A stretch of 64,000 nt of DNA from Lewinellaceae bacterium (GTDB taxonomy: Bacteria > Bacteroidota > Bacteroidia > Chitinophagales > Saprospiraceae): positions 1 to 64,000 of the forward strand of contig JACJYB010000002.1 of NCBI GenBank assembly GCA_020636355.1. Reading direction: 5' to 3'. Position numbers and translations under genes: made by a program. Below, piece by piece: positions 28,701-38,299 of this stretch. Within the stretch, counting starts at the first letter, position 1. The number at the start of each line of letters is the position of its first letter. Below the pieces are notes generated by a model. That model was not told where the DNA came from. It saw only the letters and a program-made list of their open reading frames with translations, and made no database searches.

Positions 28701-31276
28701 ACCTGATTAACCCGGATATCAATGCTTGTTGAATCTTTACATCCCCAGGCATCTTCCACTGCTAAGCCGAGAACATAGGGGCCTCCCGCCGAAGGAACCC
28801 ACACCGAGTCGGTTTCCGGTAATCGCAGTTGATTGATCCACCACCTCCTCTCTGTAATTGTGGAAGCTGAGGAGGAGCTTTCTTCCTTATAGTGGAAAGT
28901 ATCTTGCAGACATAGCTCTGTTCGATCCAAATCCAATATCGCCTTTACCTTATTGATCTTAATGCTATCGGTTAAGTTCAGGGTATCTCTACATCCATTC
29001 TTATCCTGAATGAATGCTCGGACAGGAGCAAAGACACCTGGGTTTCGGTATGGAATTAATATCCGGTTTGGTTTTATGTCTGCGTTGCCAGCGCCATCGG
29101 CTTCTACGGTCACTTCTTTCAGGTCCGTACTTAAATTGCGTATGATCAGGTTATACGGCGCACATCCACTATCCGTTGCCATCCCGAAACTTACTGCCGG
29201 ATCGCCTACATAAATTGGAATTCGCTTGTGATCCGAACACCTGGAGCGGCCATTGAACACCTGAAGCTCCACATAATAGGTTTGACCGCTGGGAAACAGC
29301 ACCACCGGACTAACCGATGATGAAGTATCGTCGATCCGGTTCGGGATTCCAAAGTCCCAGAAAACGGAGTCATACCCTACGGACATATTAATAAAATGGA
29401 TCTGTCCATCTGCGCAATCGTAGCGATAGGCAAAATCTGCTTTAGGATCCCTTACGACGATGCCTTTGGGTTTTGCCCTTGAGTTGATGCATCCATTATA
29501 ACTGGCGCTTAGGGTGACACCGATGTTACCGGGATCCTTAAACACCACAGCAGGATTCTGGTCATCCGATTGCTGCCCGTCTGAAAAAGTCCATTCCCAT
29601 CCATTCACCCGGGAATCCGAAAGGTCATCAATATAAACCGTATCGCCTACGCAGACTGTATCCGGAGTGATGTCAAAATCCACACTGGGAACCACTCCGC
29701 CTCGCACATATCCTGGCAACGAAATGGAGTCAATGCATCCGATGCTGTTTTCGACCACCAGCTTGACATCATAAACACCATCATGCCGTACATTCCAGTC
29801 TACGGTACGAGAAGTTCTCACAAAGGTGGTGTCACCAGAAATTTGCCATCGCCATCTTACCGCCGGATCCAGTCCCTGAGTTAAATCCTCCAGGTGGGCT
29901 GAAATGGGAGCACACCCAACAATGCTATCCGAAACCGTGGCTTTCCAATCGTAAAGTTCAACGGGTCCAACTATGGATGTATCTGCACATCCAAACATGT
30001 CCAGGACAATCAGCTTGAGGTCAAAAGTTTTAGCTTGACTTATTGCAATCACCGGGTTGGCATCCGTGGAAACGGTCGAATCATTGATGGACCAGCTAAA
30101 ACTCAATGCACCAAATGAAGAATTCCTGGGCTGTATAACGAAAGGAAAGCTACACCCTTTTGTCTCATCCAGGCTAAATTGTGCCACGGGTTGGTTACGC
30201 ACATGAATGATTAAATTTTTGTCATTAGGCAACCAACAGCCGTTTACCCGCCGGTATAATTTGACAGAATAATCCCCGCCCTGAGTAAAAACATGATCCA
30301 CATTGGGATGATTAGAGGTCGTGCCATCACCAAAGTCCCAATACAGGCTGTCAGCCAATAATTGGGAGCGATCCGAAAAATGGACAGAAAACGGAGCACA
30401 ACCTTGGGAATCAGATGCCATCACCTGTACGCTATGCTCGGGATGTACTAACCCCTTAAAAACCGTCGTATCGGTACACCCGATGTTGTTTGAAGCAGCA
30501 ATTCGAACGTCATAAGACCTGGCTTCCGAAAAGGTTATAGCCGGCGGAGTAAGACCTTGATAGGTCTGGCCGTTACCAAAGTCCCAGTAGTAGGAAGCCG
30601 TACTGTCAAACTTGGTCAATGTAAAACTGGTGGTATGGGGTACTGTGCAAAAAACAGCCACAGCCGGCTTGACCTGTACTTGCGCCGAACCGACTACCGT
30701 AACGCCCTTTTTAATGTTGTAAGACTCGGTACACCCCTTGTCATCTTTAATGGTAAGCGCGAGATCAAATGTTCCCGGCACATTGTACTGGTTCACAAAA
30801 TTCTTTGAGGTGGTCTCCCTGGCGCTTCCGATATTGCCAGCCAGCTCCCAGACCCATTCGACGATGGGGCCGTTCGGAGAATAACTCGCATCGGTTATGG
30901 CAATTCGGTCTCCCTTGCAGATCAGTGAGTCACTTAGGGTAAATGATGGTGTAATGGCTTCATAGACCACAATAAAATCATCCACGCATTTGGTATCGGA
31001 ATTACCCTGGTCGTCGGTTACTGTAAGACATACCCGGTATTTCCCCGGTTGTCCAAAAATGCGGGAGGGGTTCTGAACGGTGACATCCGAATTTCCGATT
31101 TGCCAATCCCACTTGACAATCTTACCAGCCGAACTGGTTGAAAGGTCGGTAAAGGCCGATTGAAGGAACAAACATCCACTCCTGTCACTGGCACTAAAAT
31201 CCGCTGTAACCTGGGAGGACAGGCTCCAGGAAACAAAGAAAAAAGCCAATAAGTGAATACTACGTAACTTTACCAT
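25760..31276 (-). CDS. Giant PKD-repeat surface protein with gliding-motility-type C-terminal domain
   Basis: 1838 residues. The signal peptide is MVKLRSIHLLAFFFVSWSLSSQ. Nearly the whole chain consists of PKD-like repeats of about 80-90 residues (I estimate around twenty), with recurring W.FGDG, YYWDFGNG and (Y/G).YDV.L...D..GC.D(T/S) signatures, each repeat having a paired Cys. The C-terminal ~95 residues (VEVPNAFSPNGDGNNDVLFL, FNRWGSRLF, LQPAGVYAYRVTYF) form the type B T9SS-associated CHU C-terminal domain. It is probably exported by T9SS and held at the cell surface as a long filament-like adhesin; adhesin function is an inference. The start is ATG 31276, preceded by an in-frame TTG. The divergent gap to coaE (31277-31432) shows no clear promoter. 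Confidence 0.93.
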   Translation of the reverse strand: MVKLRSIHLLAFFFVSWSLSSQVTADFSASDRSGCLFLQSAFTDLSTSSAGKIVKWDWQIGNSDVTVQNPSRIFGQPGKYRVCLTVTDDQGNSDTKCVDDFIVVYEAITPSFTLSDSLICKGDRIAITDASYSPNGPIVEWVWELAGNIGSARETTSKNFVNQYNVPGTFDLALTIKDDKGCTESYNIKKGVTVVGSAQVQVKPAVAVFCTVPHTTSFTLTKFDSTASYYWDFGNGQTYQGLTPPAITFSEARSYDVRIAASNNIGCTDTTVFKGLVHPEHSVQVMASDSQGCAPFSVHFSDRSQLLADSLYWDFGDGTTSNHPNVDHVFTQGGDYSVKLYRRVNGCWLPNDKNLIIHVRNQPVAQFSLDETKGCSFPFVIQPRNSSFGALSFSWSINDSTVSTDANPVIAISQAKTFDLKLIVLDMFGCADTSIVGPVELYDWKATVSDSIVGCAPISAHLEDLTQGLDPAVRWRWQISGDTTFVRTSRTVDWNVRHDGVYDVKLVVENSIGCIDSISLPGYVRGGVVPSVDFDITPDTVCVGDTVYIDDLSDSRVNGWEWTFSDGQQSDDQNPAVVFKDPGNIGVTLSASYNGCINSRAKPKGIVVRDPKADFAYRYDCADGQIHFINMSVGYDSVFWDFGIPNRIDDTSSSVSPVVLFPSGQTYYVELQVFNGRSRCSDHKRIPIYVGDPAVSFGMATDSGCAPYNLIIRNLSTDLKEVTVEADGAGNADIKPNRILIPYRNPGVFAPVRAFIQDKNGCRDTLNLTDSIKINKVKAILDLDRTELCLQDTFHYKEESSSSASTITERRWWINQLRLPETDSVWVPSAGGPYVLGLAVEDAWGCKDSTSIDIRVNQVQGAFSIDSLSCSARPVDFNVSTMVNPVQVTWDLGNGTIRHEPSFAYAYPDSGLYVVRLHLEDTIGCAGEYLDTIRIDNPVASFILDTNYYYCPPYEAKFYNYSTGASEYTWSFGDNTSNSKAFEPQHIYTKPGTYSISMIADLLPGCSDTMTLVNALKVGGPTGSAKTTIDSTCAPTHVRFDLQLDDQYDLFWDVGVGTIDSVNGVRDSFSFDYYYTNAGVYTPSVLIRDTFGCLLPFVTQPIPVNELSIIIDIPVVDFCDSLNPVVNLFNLSYSNHQIRDFRWRLIHPDTTIVTDAFEASFYLGKVGRYDVQVTAEDGFCRDTLFLPGYLKVGPKPVNHWLLPDTLACAPYDLEVLNQTVLSDGFIDSTLWILNGDTISYRRDLSEQLSSGSYDLRMVTISNAGCRDTIAGSILLKESAEVELADEIHLCYRDSVLLRDTLWDPVNQYVWQFPDGSLCADCDSIWYKPSSDGSVLLQVTNPNDCITNDSILVYFGQDSIPQFSIMGDTVLCPDEITQLTLSRVYPDHHIQWDSLAKGLNCYEDCFNPVLAPKASNWYKVEVTTDFGCTAEDSIYVRMLPRTSGILGPDEQICLGDSIALHVLKGRSPYWHISDQLSCTYCFDPVAIPDSTRTYVVGVIDSLGCNAFDTVTVSVLRLDALDVSMDTVICRGTRLTLHGSGPQPVVWLPGPDVVDQGSGTLTVAPMQSTYYHYMVSTGSCSLSDSVLVQVSKQVPFSLIGDTVCAGDSAFIRLVGNTDRIIWPAFIEELGNGNGWFVATHDTEIPVTGQVNGCLDSTVITRVMVYDLPDPGYPEAVLWLGDAVPLPPLLVQPYWSYQWSPPEGLSCLDCSSPLANPGEEGIYTVKVTDRRNGCVNTIDVRVGEVATCGANLVEVPNAFSPNGDGNNDVLFLFTPLPSISKFEVFNRWGSRLFATTDKSMGWDGRLGGSLQPAGVYAYRVTYFCPALQREVTVVGDVTLIR

Positions 31277-31432
31277 CAATACCAGCCTGAATAAATCTTC
31301 TTAATATGTTGGCTTATGTCCAGGGTGCGTGTATTAAGGAGCACAAACTACGCCAAGTATTATTAATATCTGGCATACAAGAATAAGAACGTTAAAAAGC
31401 CCTGGATGGTATCCGGGTTAACACAATTGCAG

Positions 31433-32026
31433 ATGATACGAGTGGCATTAACGGGAGGCATCGGTAGCGGCAAATCAACCGTGGCACGACTTTTTTCTTC
31501 GTGTGGAATTCCCATTTATTTTGCTGACGAAGCGGCCAAGCAACTGATGCAATCAGATCGGCAATTACAGAAGTCGTTGGAAGCGATTCTCGGATTTGCC
31601 ATTGTGGATCGGGATGGCCAATTATTGCGCAAGGAAATGGCAGCCCGGCTATTTGTTGATCCGGAATTAGTCAATGCGGTGAATGATGTTGTTCATCCCG
31701 CTGTTTATCGTGATTTGCAGGCCTGGTTTGAACAACAGTCTTCTCCTTATGCCATTTATGAATCCGCCCTGGTCAAAGCATCGCACCGGCCTTCTGTCGT
31801 AGATCAGATCATTGCGGTTTACGCCCCCAGACAGATCTGCATCGAACGGGTTATGAACCGTGATCACGTGACCGAAATACAGGTAAAATCACGGATGAAG
31901 CGTCAGAATCCCGGTGAACAAGTTCTGTTCGCAGACTTCCTGGTTGTCAATTCCTATCAGCCACTAATTCCCCAGGTTTGGCGCATCCATCAATATCTTT
32001 CAGCCGGGAAAGTCGTACCTTTGTAG
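31433..32026 (+). CDS. coaE: Dephospho-CoA kinase
   Basis: 197 residues with a P-loop GGIGSGKS (residues 8-15), the acceptor-site segment YFADEAAKQLM, HPAVYRDLQAW, and YESALVKAS followed by IAVYAP. It phosphorylates the 3'-hydroxyl of dephospho-CoA, the last step of CoA synthesis. Start at ATG 31433 matches the family N-terminus (MIRVALTGG); a longer start at 31406 adds nine unconserved residues. The preceding step (coaD) is encoded 11 kb downstream. Its last bases contain the promoter box of the next gene. Confidence 0.93.
   Translation: MIRVALTGGIGSGKSTVARLFSSCGIPIYFADEAAKQLMQSDRQLQKSLEAILGFAIVDRDGQLLRKEMAARLFVDPELVNAVNDVVHPAVYRDLQAWFEQQSSPYAIYESALVKASHRPSVVDQIIAVYAPRQICIERVMNRDHVTEIQVKSRMKRQNPGEQVLFADFLVVNSYQPLIPQVWRIHQYLSAGKVVPL
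32016..32023 (+). promoter_or_regulatory. -7 box (TACCTTTG) of the ornithine aminotransferase gene
   Basis: Exact TAnnTTTG inside the last codons of coaE, 21 bases before ATG 32045. It suggests the aminotransferase has its own promoter rather than relying on coaE read-through. Confidence 0.4.
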
Positions 32027-32044
32027 ACAAATGTCAGTCGTCCT

Positions 32045-33286
32045 ATGATCGAAGTAAGTCAATTCTCCTCCCAGCAGTTAATTCATCTGGAGGACCAGTA
32101 TGGAGCTCATAATTACCATCCTATCCCAGTCGTGTTGACAAAAGGCAAAGGGGTGCATGTATGGGATGTGGAAGGAAAACGTTATTTCGATTTTTTGTCT
32201 GCGTATTCAGCGGTTAACCAGGGACATTGCCACCCACGCATAATTCAGGCTTTAGTGGACCAGGCTTCCCAACTCACCCTGACCTCCCGGGCATTTCATA
32301 ACGACCGGCTAGGCCCTTATGAGGAACTCATTTGCCAATATTTCGGATACGATAAGGTGCTCCCCATGAATACCGGGGTGGAAGCAGTGGAGACGGCCAT
32401 TAAGCTGATCCGCAAGTGGGGTTATCTGGTCAAAGGCATCCCATCCAATCAGGCTAAGATCGTATTTGCTGCCAAAAACTTTCATGGTCGAACACTGGGT
32501 GCAATTTCCGCTTCGACCGATCCGACAGCCACCGAAGGATTTGGTCCGTTCATACCCGGGTACATTGTCATTCCTTTTAATGATAAAGAAGCCTTGGCCA
32601 ATGCATTGGAAGATGAACAGGTGGCGGGCGTACTGATGGAACCGATCCAGGGCGAAGCAGGCGTGGTCGTCCCTGATGAAGACTATTTGCCTTACGTGGC
32701 TGATCTATGCAAACAACGCAATGTCCTGTATGCAGCCGATGAAGTCCAGACTGGAATTGCCCGGACGGGAAAATTATTATGCACCCATCACTACAACATT
32801 CGGCCGGACATACTGATCCTCGGCAAGGCATTATCCGGTGGTGTATTGCCGGTTTCAGCTGTTTTGGCGGACGATGCAATCATGCTGAACCTGAAACCGG
32901 GCCAGCATGGATCCACCTTTGGTGGCAATCCCCTGGCTGCTGCCGTCGCTGTGGAGGCCTTGAAAGTTGTAGAGGATGAAAATCTGGCCGAAAACGCAGA
33001 GCGCATGGGCTCTATCTTCCGTAGCCGCATGCTCGAGCTGTCTAAAAAAAGTGAATTGATCCAAAAGGTACGGGGCAAAGGGCTCTTAAATGCAGTCGTA
33101 ATCAATGAAGATCCTAAAAGCAGTCGTGCCTGGAACATTTGTCTAAAGATGGCAGAAAATGGATTACTGGCAAAACCTACTCAGGGCAACATCATCCGTT
33201 TCGCTCCGCCATTGATCATTAATGAAAATCAAATGGATAGTTGCTGCTCCATCATCGAGAAGACATTTAAAGAATTTGAACGTTAA
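32045..33286 (+). CDS. rocD: Ornithine aminotransferase
   Basis: 413 residues, class III PLP aminotransferase. The OAT-type segments are YGAHNYHPIPVVLTKG, RYFDFLSAYSAVNQGHCHPRI, MNTGVEAVETAIKL, NFHGRT, ADEVQTGIARTG, the Schiff-base lysine K261 in ILGKALSGG and STFGGNPLAAAVA. It converts ornithine and 2-oxoglutarate to glutamate semialdehyde and glutamate. The P5C dehydrogenase that completes ornithine-to-glutamate conversion is at 41713-43344. 33287-33500 after it has no gene but carries a promoter box. Confidence 0.94.
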   Translation: MIEVSQFSSQQLIHLEDQYGAHNYHPIPVVLTKGKGVHVWDVEGKRYFDFLSAYSAVNQGHCHPRIIQALVDQASQLTLTSRAFHNDRLGPYEELICQYFGYDKVLPMNTGVEAVETAIKLIRKWGYLVKGIPSNQAKIVFAAKNFHGRTLGAISASTDPTATEGFGPFIPGYIVIPFNDKEALANALEDEQVAGVLMEPIQGEAGVVVPDEDYLPYVADLCKQRNVLYAADEVQTGIARTGKLLCTHHYNIRPDILILGKALSGGVLPVSAVLADDAIMLNLKPGQHGSTFGGNPLAAAVAVEALKVVEDENLAENAERMGSIFRSRMLELSKKSELIQKVRGKGLLNAVVINEDPKSSRAWNICLKMAENGLLAKPTQGNIIRFAPPLIINENQMDSCCSIIEKTFKEFER

Positions 33287-33412
33287 GCGCATCCGACGAC
33301 GTAAAAACCAACCATTTATTAACATTTAGAATATATCTGCCCGGTCCTTCGTTCTATTACCAATTTGTTAGGACAACGAAGAGATTACACTTTTTTATAA
33401 TTTATATGTTGT

Positions 33413-33420
33413 TAACTTTG
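33413..33420 (+). promoter_or_regulatory. -7 box (TAACTTTG) of the TPR/barrel gene pair
   Basis: Exact TAnnTTTG about 100 bases before the TPR gene start, within the AT-rich 214-bp gap. No good -33 element was recognised. Confidence 0.35.
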
Positions 33421-33521
33421 TGTCAGTTTGGACAACTGCTTGTTAATTTTTTCCTAAATGTGAAACCAGACAACAATGCGGGACGTCCTCAGGACAGTTA
33501 ATGATTGAGAACCAAATTCGT

Positions 33522-36500
33522 ATGAAGTATATCACCGTATGGCTGGCCCTGGTATGCCTGGCCATCCCAGGCTGGTCCCAAAAATCACGCATTTATACCG
33601 AAGATTACCAACATTTCAAACGTGGTAAGGAGCTTTACGACAAAGGCTTGTACGGACTTTCAATGCAGGAATTCCAGAAAATGCTGGATGAGCTGCCCCC
33701 GGTCCAAACGACCGAGTCGGTGGTTATCAAGACGGAAGCCGAACTTTATCTGGCACAGGCTGCCGTGCGTATGGACCTCCCGGAAGGTGAAAAGCTGATC
33801 CTGGAGTTCATTCGAAAATACCAACCGGATCCGGTGGCAGATCAGGCCATGTATGAAATTGCCAATTATTATTTCGATGCGAAAAAATACGATGAGGCGA
33901 TCACCTTCTATTCCATGCTGAACAGCAGTTCCATCAGTGGAGAGAAGCGCTCTGAAGTTCGTTTTAAGGAAGGTTACAGTTTATTCATAAACCGTGACTT
34001 TGCCGGGGCCACCAAAAGGTTTGACCAGATAAAAGACCTGAAGAACGACTATTATTATCCCACTCACTACTATCTGGGGATGTGTCAGTTTTACCAGGGA
34101 CAGTATCAGCCAGCTATTGCCAATTTTGAGATCGCTGCTCAATCACCCATCTACAAATCCCTAGTTCCATATTACGTCTGTCAGATCCGGTTTGCCGAGA
34201 AAGACTATCCGGGTGTTATCCAATATGGCGAGCAGGCGCTACAATCTCCGGGAAATCAAAAATATGCTGCCGAGATCCACCAGATGGTGGGACAGGCCTA
34301 TTTTGAGCAAAAGCAATACAACCTGGCTCTGCCCCACCTGGAATATTACGATTCCAAACGTCGCAGCATGCGACCGGAAGATTTCTATCAACTGGGGTAC
34401 ACGCAGTACGTCAATGAAAAATATCCTGCTGCAATCGAGTCATTCAAAAATATAACAGGTATCCAATCGGATCTGGGGCAAAATGCCTCTTTCTACCTCG
34501 CCGATTGCTACCTGAAGACTGGGGATAAGAAATCTGCACGTTCCAGTTTCTACGAAGCTTCGCAACTCGACTTTGATCCGGTCATGCAGGAGGATGCACT
34601 ATTTAATTATGCCCGGCTCTCGGCAGAGCTGAATTATGACCGGGAAGCTATCCAGGCTCTGACCTCATTCCCGAAAGATTCCAAATATTATCTGGAATCA
34701 CAGTCTATCATGACCGACGTATTTCTGCGCACGAGGGATTATGACCGGGCAATTGCCATTATCGAGCAATTACCTGAAAAAACACCGCAAATAAGAGAAG
34801 CCTATCAGCAGGTCACTTTCCTGCGCGGTTTGCAGCTCATGGGTGAAGACCAGCTTTTTGAAGCACAGGAAATGTTTGAAAAATCTTTGGCGAGCCCGAT
34901 CGATGTATCCATTCAAGCCCAGTGCCTCTATTGGGAAGCGGAAATTGCCTACCGGCAAAATGACTTCAGCAAGTCCGATCTACAATTGAATAAATATTTT
35001 ACCGTTGCTAAATCTACCGGTAACCTGCCTCCGGAGGCTTCGCCAGCCATCGCTTATTATTTGCAGGGATATAATGCATTCAAACGAAATGCCTACAACC
35101 AGGCTTTGAACAGCTTCGAAAAGTCGATCGGCGGGATCAAACAGGATCAGGTTCGATACGACAATGACCAGGAATACCTGTCGACCAGGATCCTTTCTGA
35201 TGCCATGATGCGCGCCGGAGACTGTTATTTTAAGCAAAATCAATATTCCAGTGCGCTTAAGAATTACAATGCCGCTATTCAGAATCATCATGCCGGATAC
35301 CAATATGCCATGTTCCAAAAGGCTATCATCCAGGGCCTGACGAATGACCAAAAAGGAAAAATCAGTACCCTGAGAGAGCTCATTGAAAAGAATTCCGGAT
35401 CCGAATACACCGACGACGCATTGCTTGAACTGGGTTCAACCTATCAGGAAAACAACATGCTGGAGCTGGCTAAAACTCCATTGCAAACCTTAGTAAAAGA
35501 TTACGCCAACAAATCAAATCTGGTCAACGAAGGATTACTAAAACTTGGTCTGATTTTTTACAACGAGAACAATTACAATGTTGCGTTGAATTACTACAAG
35601 GATGTATTTAACCACAATCCAACGCCTAAAGAATCCCAGGAAGCATTATCAGCTATCGAGGAGATTTATGTAGAAGACCTGGGAAAACCGGATGAATATT
35701 TTGCATTTCTGGAGAAAGTTCCTGGCTATAAAGTGGACAATTACACCCGGGATTCCATAAACTTCCGTGCCGCCGACCTTAATTATGAAAATGGCCAGTA
35801 TCAGAAAGCGATTGATGGATATACCGCCTATTTGTCAAAATATCCAAAAGGGGCATATGCATTACCAGCCTATTATCGCCGGGCCGAATCTTACAGCTTG
35901 CTAAAAAAATACAGTGAAGCCCTTACCGATTATGAGGTTGTCATCAAGCGGGGAGCAAGCGATTATTACGAAAATGCCCTGTATAAGGCAGCTTTGATTG
36001 CATACAATAACGAGCAGGCCTTCCAGAAAGCGCTGGACTATTATAACCTGCTGGAGCAAGTGACCTCGGCGGAAGAACGAAAGCTGGAGGCTCAGGTAGG
36101 TGCACTGCAATGTGCTTACCGGCTTAACCGGCCCAATGAAGTCTACCGTTTGGGCGATCAGGTCGTGAAAAATCCTAGAACATCACAGGTACAGCAGGCT
36201 ACCGCTTACTTCTTTATGGGCAAGGTTGCTTTCGATCAAAGCAATTATGACAAAGCCCTTGAAGGATTCAATCAGGCGATAAAATTAAACGATAACGTGC
36301 AGGCAGCAGAATCACGCTACCTGATAGCCCAGATCTATTTTAACAAGAACGAATACGATCTGAGCGCTACTCTGGCCGAACAAGGCATTAAAGACAACAG
36401 TGCCTACCCTACCTGGACAGCTAAATGTGGTATTCTTCTGGCTGATGTAAAAACGATCAAAAAAGAATATCATATCGCCGAGGCTATCCTGCAACAGATC

Positions 36501-36644
36501 ATTGACAATTACCCGGATCTGCCGGAAATCGTTCAGGAAGCCTCCGACAAGCTTAAAAAGGTAAAGGCACTAAGAGCTGCCAATAACCGGATAGATAGCG
36601 GAGCAAAGAAAAACACATTAGAAATAGAAGGTCAAAACAACTGA
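33522..36644 (+). CDS. Exported TPR-repeat protein (about 1040 residues)
   Basis: The signal peptide is MKYITVWLALVCLAIPGWSQ (from ATG 33522; an ATG at 33501 would add seven charged residues before it). The rest is tetratricopeptide repeats from about residue 25 to 1020, with many A.Y..A...F clusters such as GQYQPAIANFEIAA, QKAIDGYTAYLSKYPKGAYA and NYDKALEGFNQAIKLN. The family of large periplasmic TPR proteins in Bacteroidota probably serves as a scaffold for envelope complexes. Only one base separates its stop from the next ATG (36646), so the two proteins likely work together at the outer membrane. The precise function is not known. Confidence 0.88.
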   Translation: MKYITVWLALVCLAIPGWSQKSRIYTEDYQHFKRGKELYDKGLYGLSMQEFQKMLDELPPVQTTESVVIKTEAELYLAQAAVRMDLPEGEKLILEFIRKYQPDPVADQAMYEIANYYFDAKKYDEAITFYSMLNSSSISGEKRSEVRFKEGYSLFINRDFAGATKRFDQIKDLKNDYYYPTHYYLGMCQFYQGQYQPAIANFEIAAQSPIYKSLVPYYVCQIRFAEKDYPGVIQYGEQALQSPGNQKYAAEIHQMVGQAYFEQKQYNLALPHLEYYDSKRRSMRPEDFYQLGYTQYVNEKYPAAIESFKNITGIQSDLGQNASFYLADCYLKTGDKKSARSSFYEASQLDFDPVMQEDALFNYARLSAELNYDREAIQALTSFPKDSKYYLESQSIMTDVFLRTRDYDRAIAIIEQLPEKTPQIREAYQQVTFLRGLQLMGEDQLFEAQEMFEKSLASPIDVSIQAQCLYWEAEIAYRQNDFSKSDLQLNKYFTVAKSTGNLPPEASPAIAYYLQGYNAFKRNAYNQALNSFEKSIGGIKQDQVRYDNDQEYLSTRILSDAMMRAGDCYFKQNQYSSALKNYNAAIQNHHAGYQYAMFQKAIIQGLTNDQKGKISTLRELIEKNSGSEYTDDALLELGSTYQENNMLELAKTPLQTLVKDYANKSNLVNEGLLKLGLIFYNENNYNVALNYYKDVFNHNPTPKESQEALSAIEEIYVEDLGKPDEYFAFLEKVPGYKVDNYTRDSINFRAADLNYENGQYQKAIDGYTAYLSKYPKGAYALPAYYRRAESYSLLKKYSEALTDYEVVIKRGASDYYENALYKAALIAYNNEQAFQKALDYYNLLEQVTSAEERKLEAQVGALQCAYRLNRPNEVYRLGDQVVKNPRTSQVQQATAYFFMGKVAFDQSNYDKALEGFNQAIKLNDNVQAAESRYLIAQIYFNKNEYDLSATLAEQGIKDNSAYPTWTAKCGILLADVKTIKKEYHIAEAILQQIIDNYPDLPEIVQEASDKLKKVKALRAANNRIDSGAKKNTLEIEGQNN

Positions 36645-36645
36645 T

Positions 36646-38259
36646 ATGAAGCGCCTACCATTGATCTTAATCTTTAGCATTGGCTTAGCCGGAATGGTGA
36701 CTCTGTCCGCTCAGGACAATTTACCTTCCGAGCAAGTTCAGGTCATTAAGAACTTTGAAGCACGACTGGCTGATGCAAACAAACTGCCGGTAACACCTAG
36801 CCTTCCGCCGGCGGACACCACAACATTGCGGTATAATTACCGGCTGCAGCCAAAATCACTTTCTTTGGAATACGAAGCACCTACCATTAGACCCTTAGGC
36901 ATAAAAACCGAAAAGCAGGACCCTGGATACGATGGCTTGATACAGGCGGGATACGGATACCCTAACGCGCCCTATGCGTATGCCGGCTACCGGGCCAATC
37001 CTAACAAACAATTGAATTTAGGCGCTTCATTTCGACATTTGTCTATGAATGACTCCAAGCAGTATGCCGACCGTCGTTTCATGGATAATGATCTCCACCT
37101 GGAATCTACTTATTTCACCGACAGTGAGCTGGCGCTAAAGGGAAATGCGGATTTCTCCATGGACGATGTCTACCAGTACGGATACGACCATGCCGTATAC
37201 GATACGTTAAGCGGATTAAAAAGACGCTTCAATGCCTTTGATCTCGGTTTTCAACTTTACAATGGTGAAAACAACAAAGGAAATATTAATTATTTCGCCG
37301 GTCTCGATGTCTACCGTTTTGCTGATAATTACGCAAACCGTGAAGTCGGCGTATTACTCGATCTGGGTGCTAAAAAATACATCGCCAAAAAACATCCGAT
37401 CGCTCTGGAAATCAAGACCGATCTGAGTACCCTCAACGATACCACCAAACAAACGTTAAATAATTTCAATCTTCTCCCAAGTTTCACTTTTCATTCGAAT
37501 GCGTTCCGGATCAAAGCAGGAGGAAACGTCGCCGTTTATGATGATCAGTATTTTATTTTCCCGGATGTATCCCTTGCCTTGGCCATCAGTGGCAATCAGA
37601 TCATCCTGTTCGGAGGCTGGACTGGTGATCTGCAAAAGAATAATTTCAAGAGCCTGGCTACATATAATCCGTTCATCAACCGGCGAATAACCATAAGGAA
37701 TTCCGAATACAACGATTACTTCGGCGGGTTAAAAGGAAATGTATCCTTCATCCAGTACGAATTGAAAGGAGGATACAAACAGACCAAGGATATGGCATTG
37801 TTCCAGGCAAATAATGCCCTTCCGGTGTCCTTCGATGTCCTCTATGATGATGTAAACTTGGTGTATGCATTGGGTAATATCGTGCTGCATCCGGCGAAAA
37901 ACATCGAGGTCGGACTGATGCTAACCAAGAACTTTTATGATCCTGCAACCCAGGCAAAAGCCTGGTACCTCCCGGATTTTGAAGGTAGTGCTCGCATTCA
38001 GTACACAACCATGGAAAATCGTCTGCAGGTCGCACTGGAGACCTATTACATGGATAAATTCCCAACGTTGAATGCATTCGAAGAGGAAGGTTTTTCCAAT
38101 ACCCTACTGGACGTTAATGTGCAGGCCGACTTTTTTATCACCAAGCGGTTTGGCGTATTTGCACACTTAAACAACCTGGCAAATATCCAGCATCGGCGTT
38201 GGCTGGATTATCCCGGCATAGGTTTGAACGCGATCGGCGGGATTCAAGTGCGTTTCTAA
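36646..38259 (+). CDS. Predicted outer-membrane beta-barrel protein
   Basis: 537 residues with a signal peptide (MKRLPLILIFSIGLAGMVTLSAQ). A proline-containing N-terminal linker is followed by many alternating beta strands rich in Tyr/Phe/Asn (GYGYPNAPYAYAGYRANPN, LGASFRHLSM, YELKGGYKQT). It ends in an aromatic strand (GLNAIGGIQVRF), the usual outer-membrane insertion signal. It resembles the barrel half of TonB-dependent receptors but lacks a recognisable plug or carboxypeptidase-like domain. It is translationally coupled to the TPR gene. Confidence 0.85.
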   Translation: MKRLPLILIFSIGLAGMVTLSAQDNLPSEQVQVIKNFEARLADANKLPVTPSLPPADTTTLRYNYRLQPKSLSLEYEAPTIRPLGIKTEKQDPGYDGLIQAGYGYPNAPYAYAGYRANPNKQLNLGASFRHLSMNDSKQYADRRFMDNDLHLESTYFTDSELALKGNADFSMDDVYQYGYDHAVYDTLSGLKRRFNAFDLGFQLYNGENNKGNINYFAGLDVYRFADNYANREVGVLLDLGAKKYIAKKHPIALEIKTDLSTLNDTTKQTLNNFNLLPSFTFHSNAFRIKAGGNVAVYDDQYFIFPDVSLALAISGNQIILFGGWTGDLQKNNFKSLATYNPFINRRITIRNSEYNDYFGGLKGNVSFIQYELKGGYKQTKDMALFQANNALPVSFDVLYDDVNLVYALGNIVLHPAKNIEVGLMLTKNFYDPATQAKAWYLPDFEGSARIQYTTMENRLQVALETYYMDKFPTLNAFEEEGFSNTLLDVNVQADFFITKRFGVFAHLNNLANIQHRRWLDYPGIGLNAIGGIQVRF

Positions 38260-38299
38260 ACCGTTTGAACGGCCCCGGTCGTTTTGTATCTTGGGCTCT

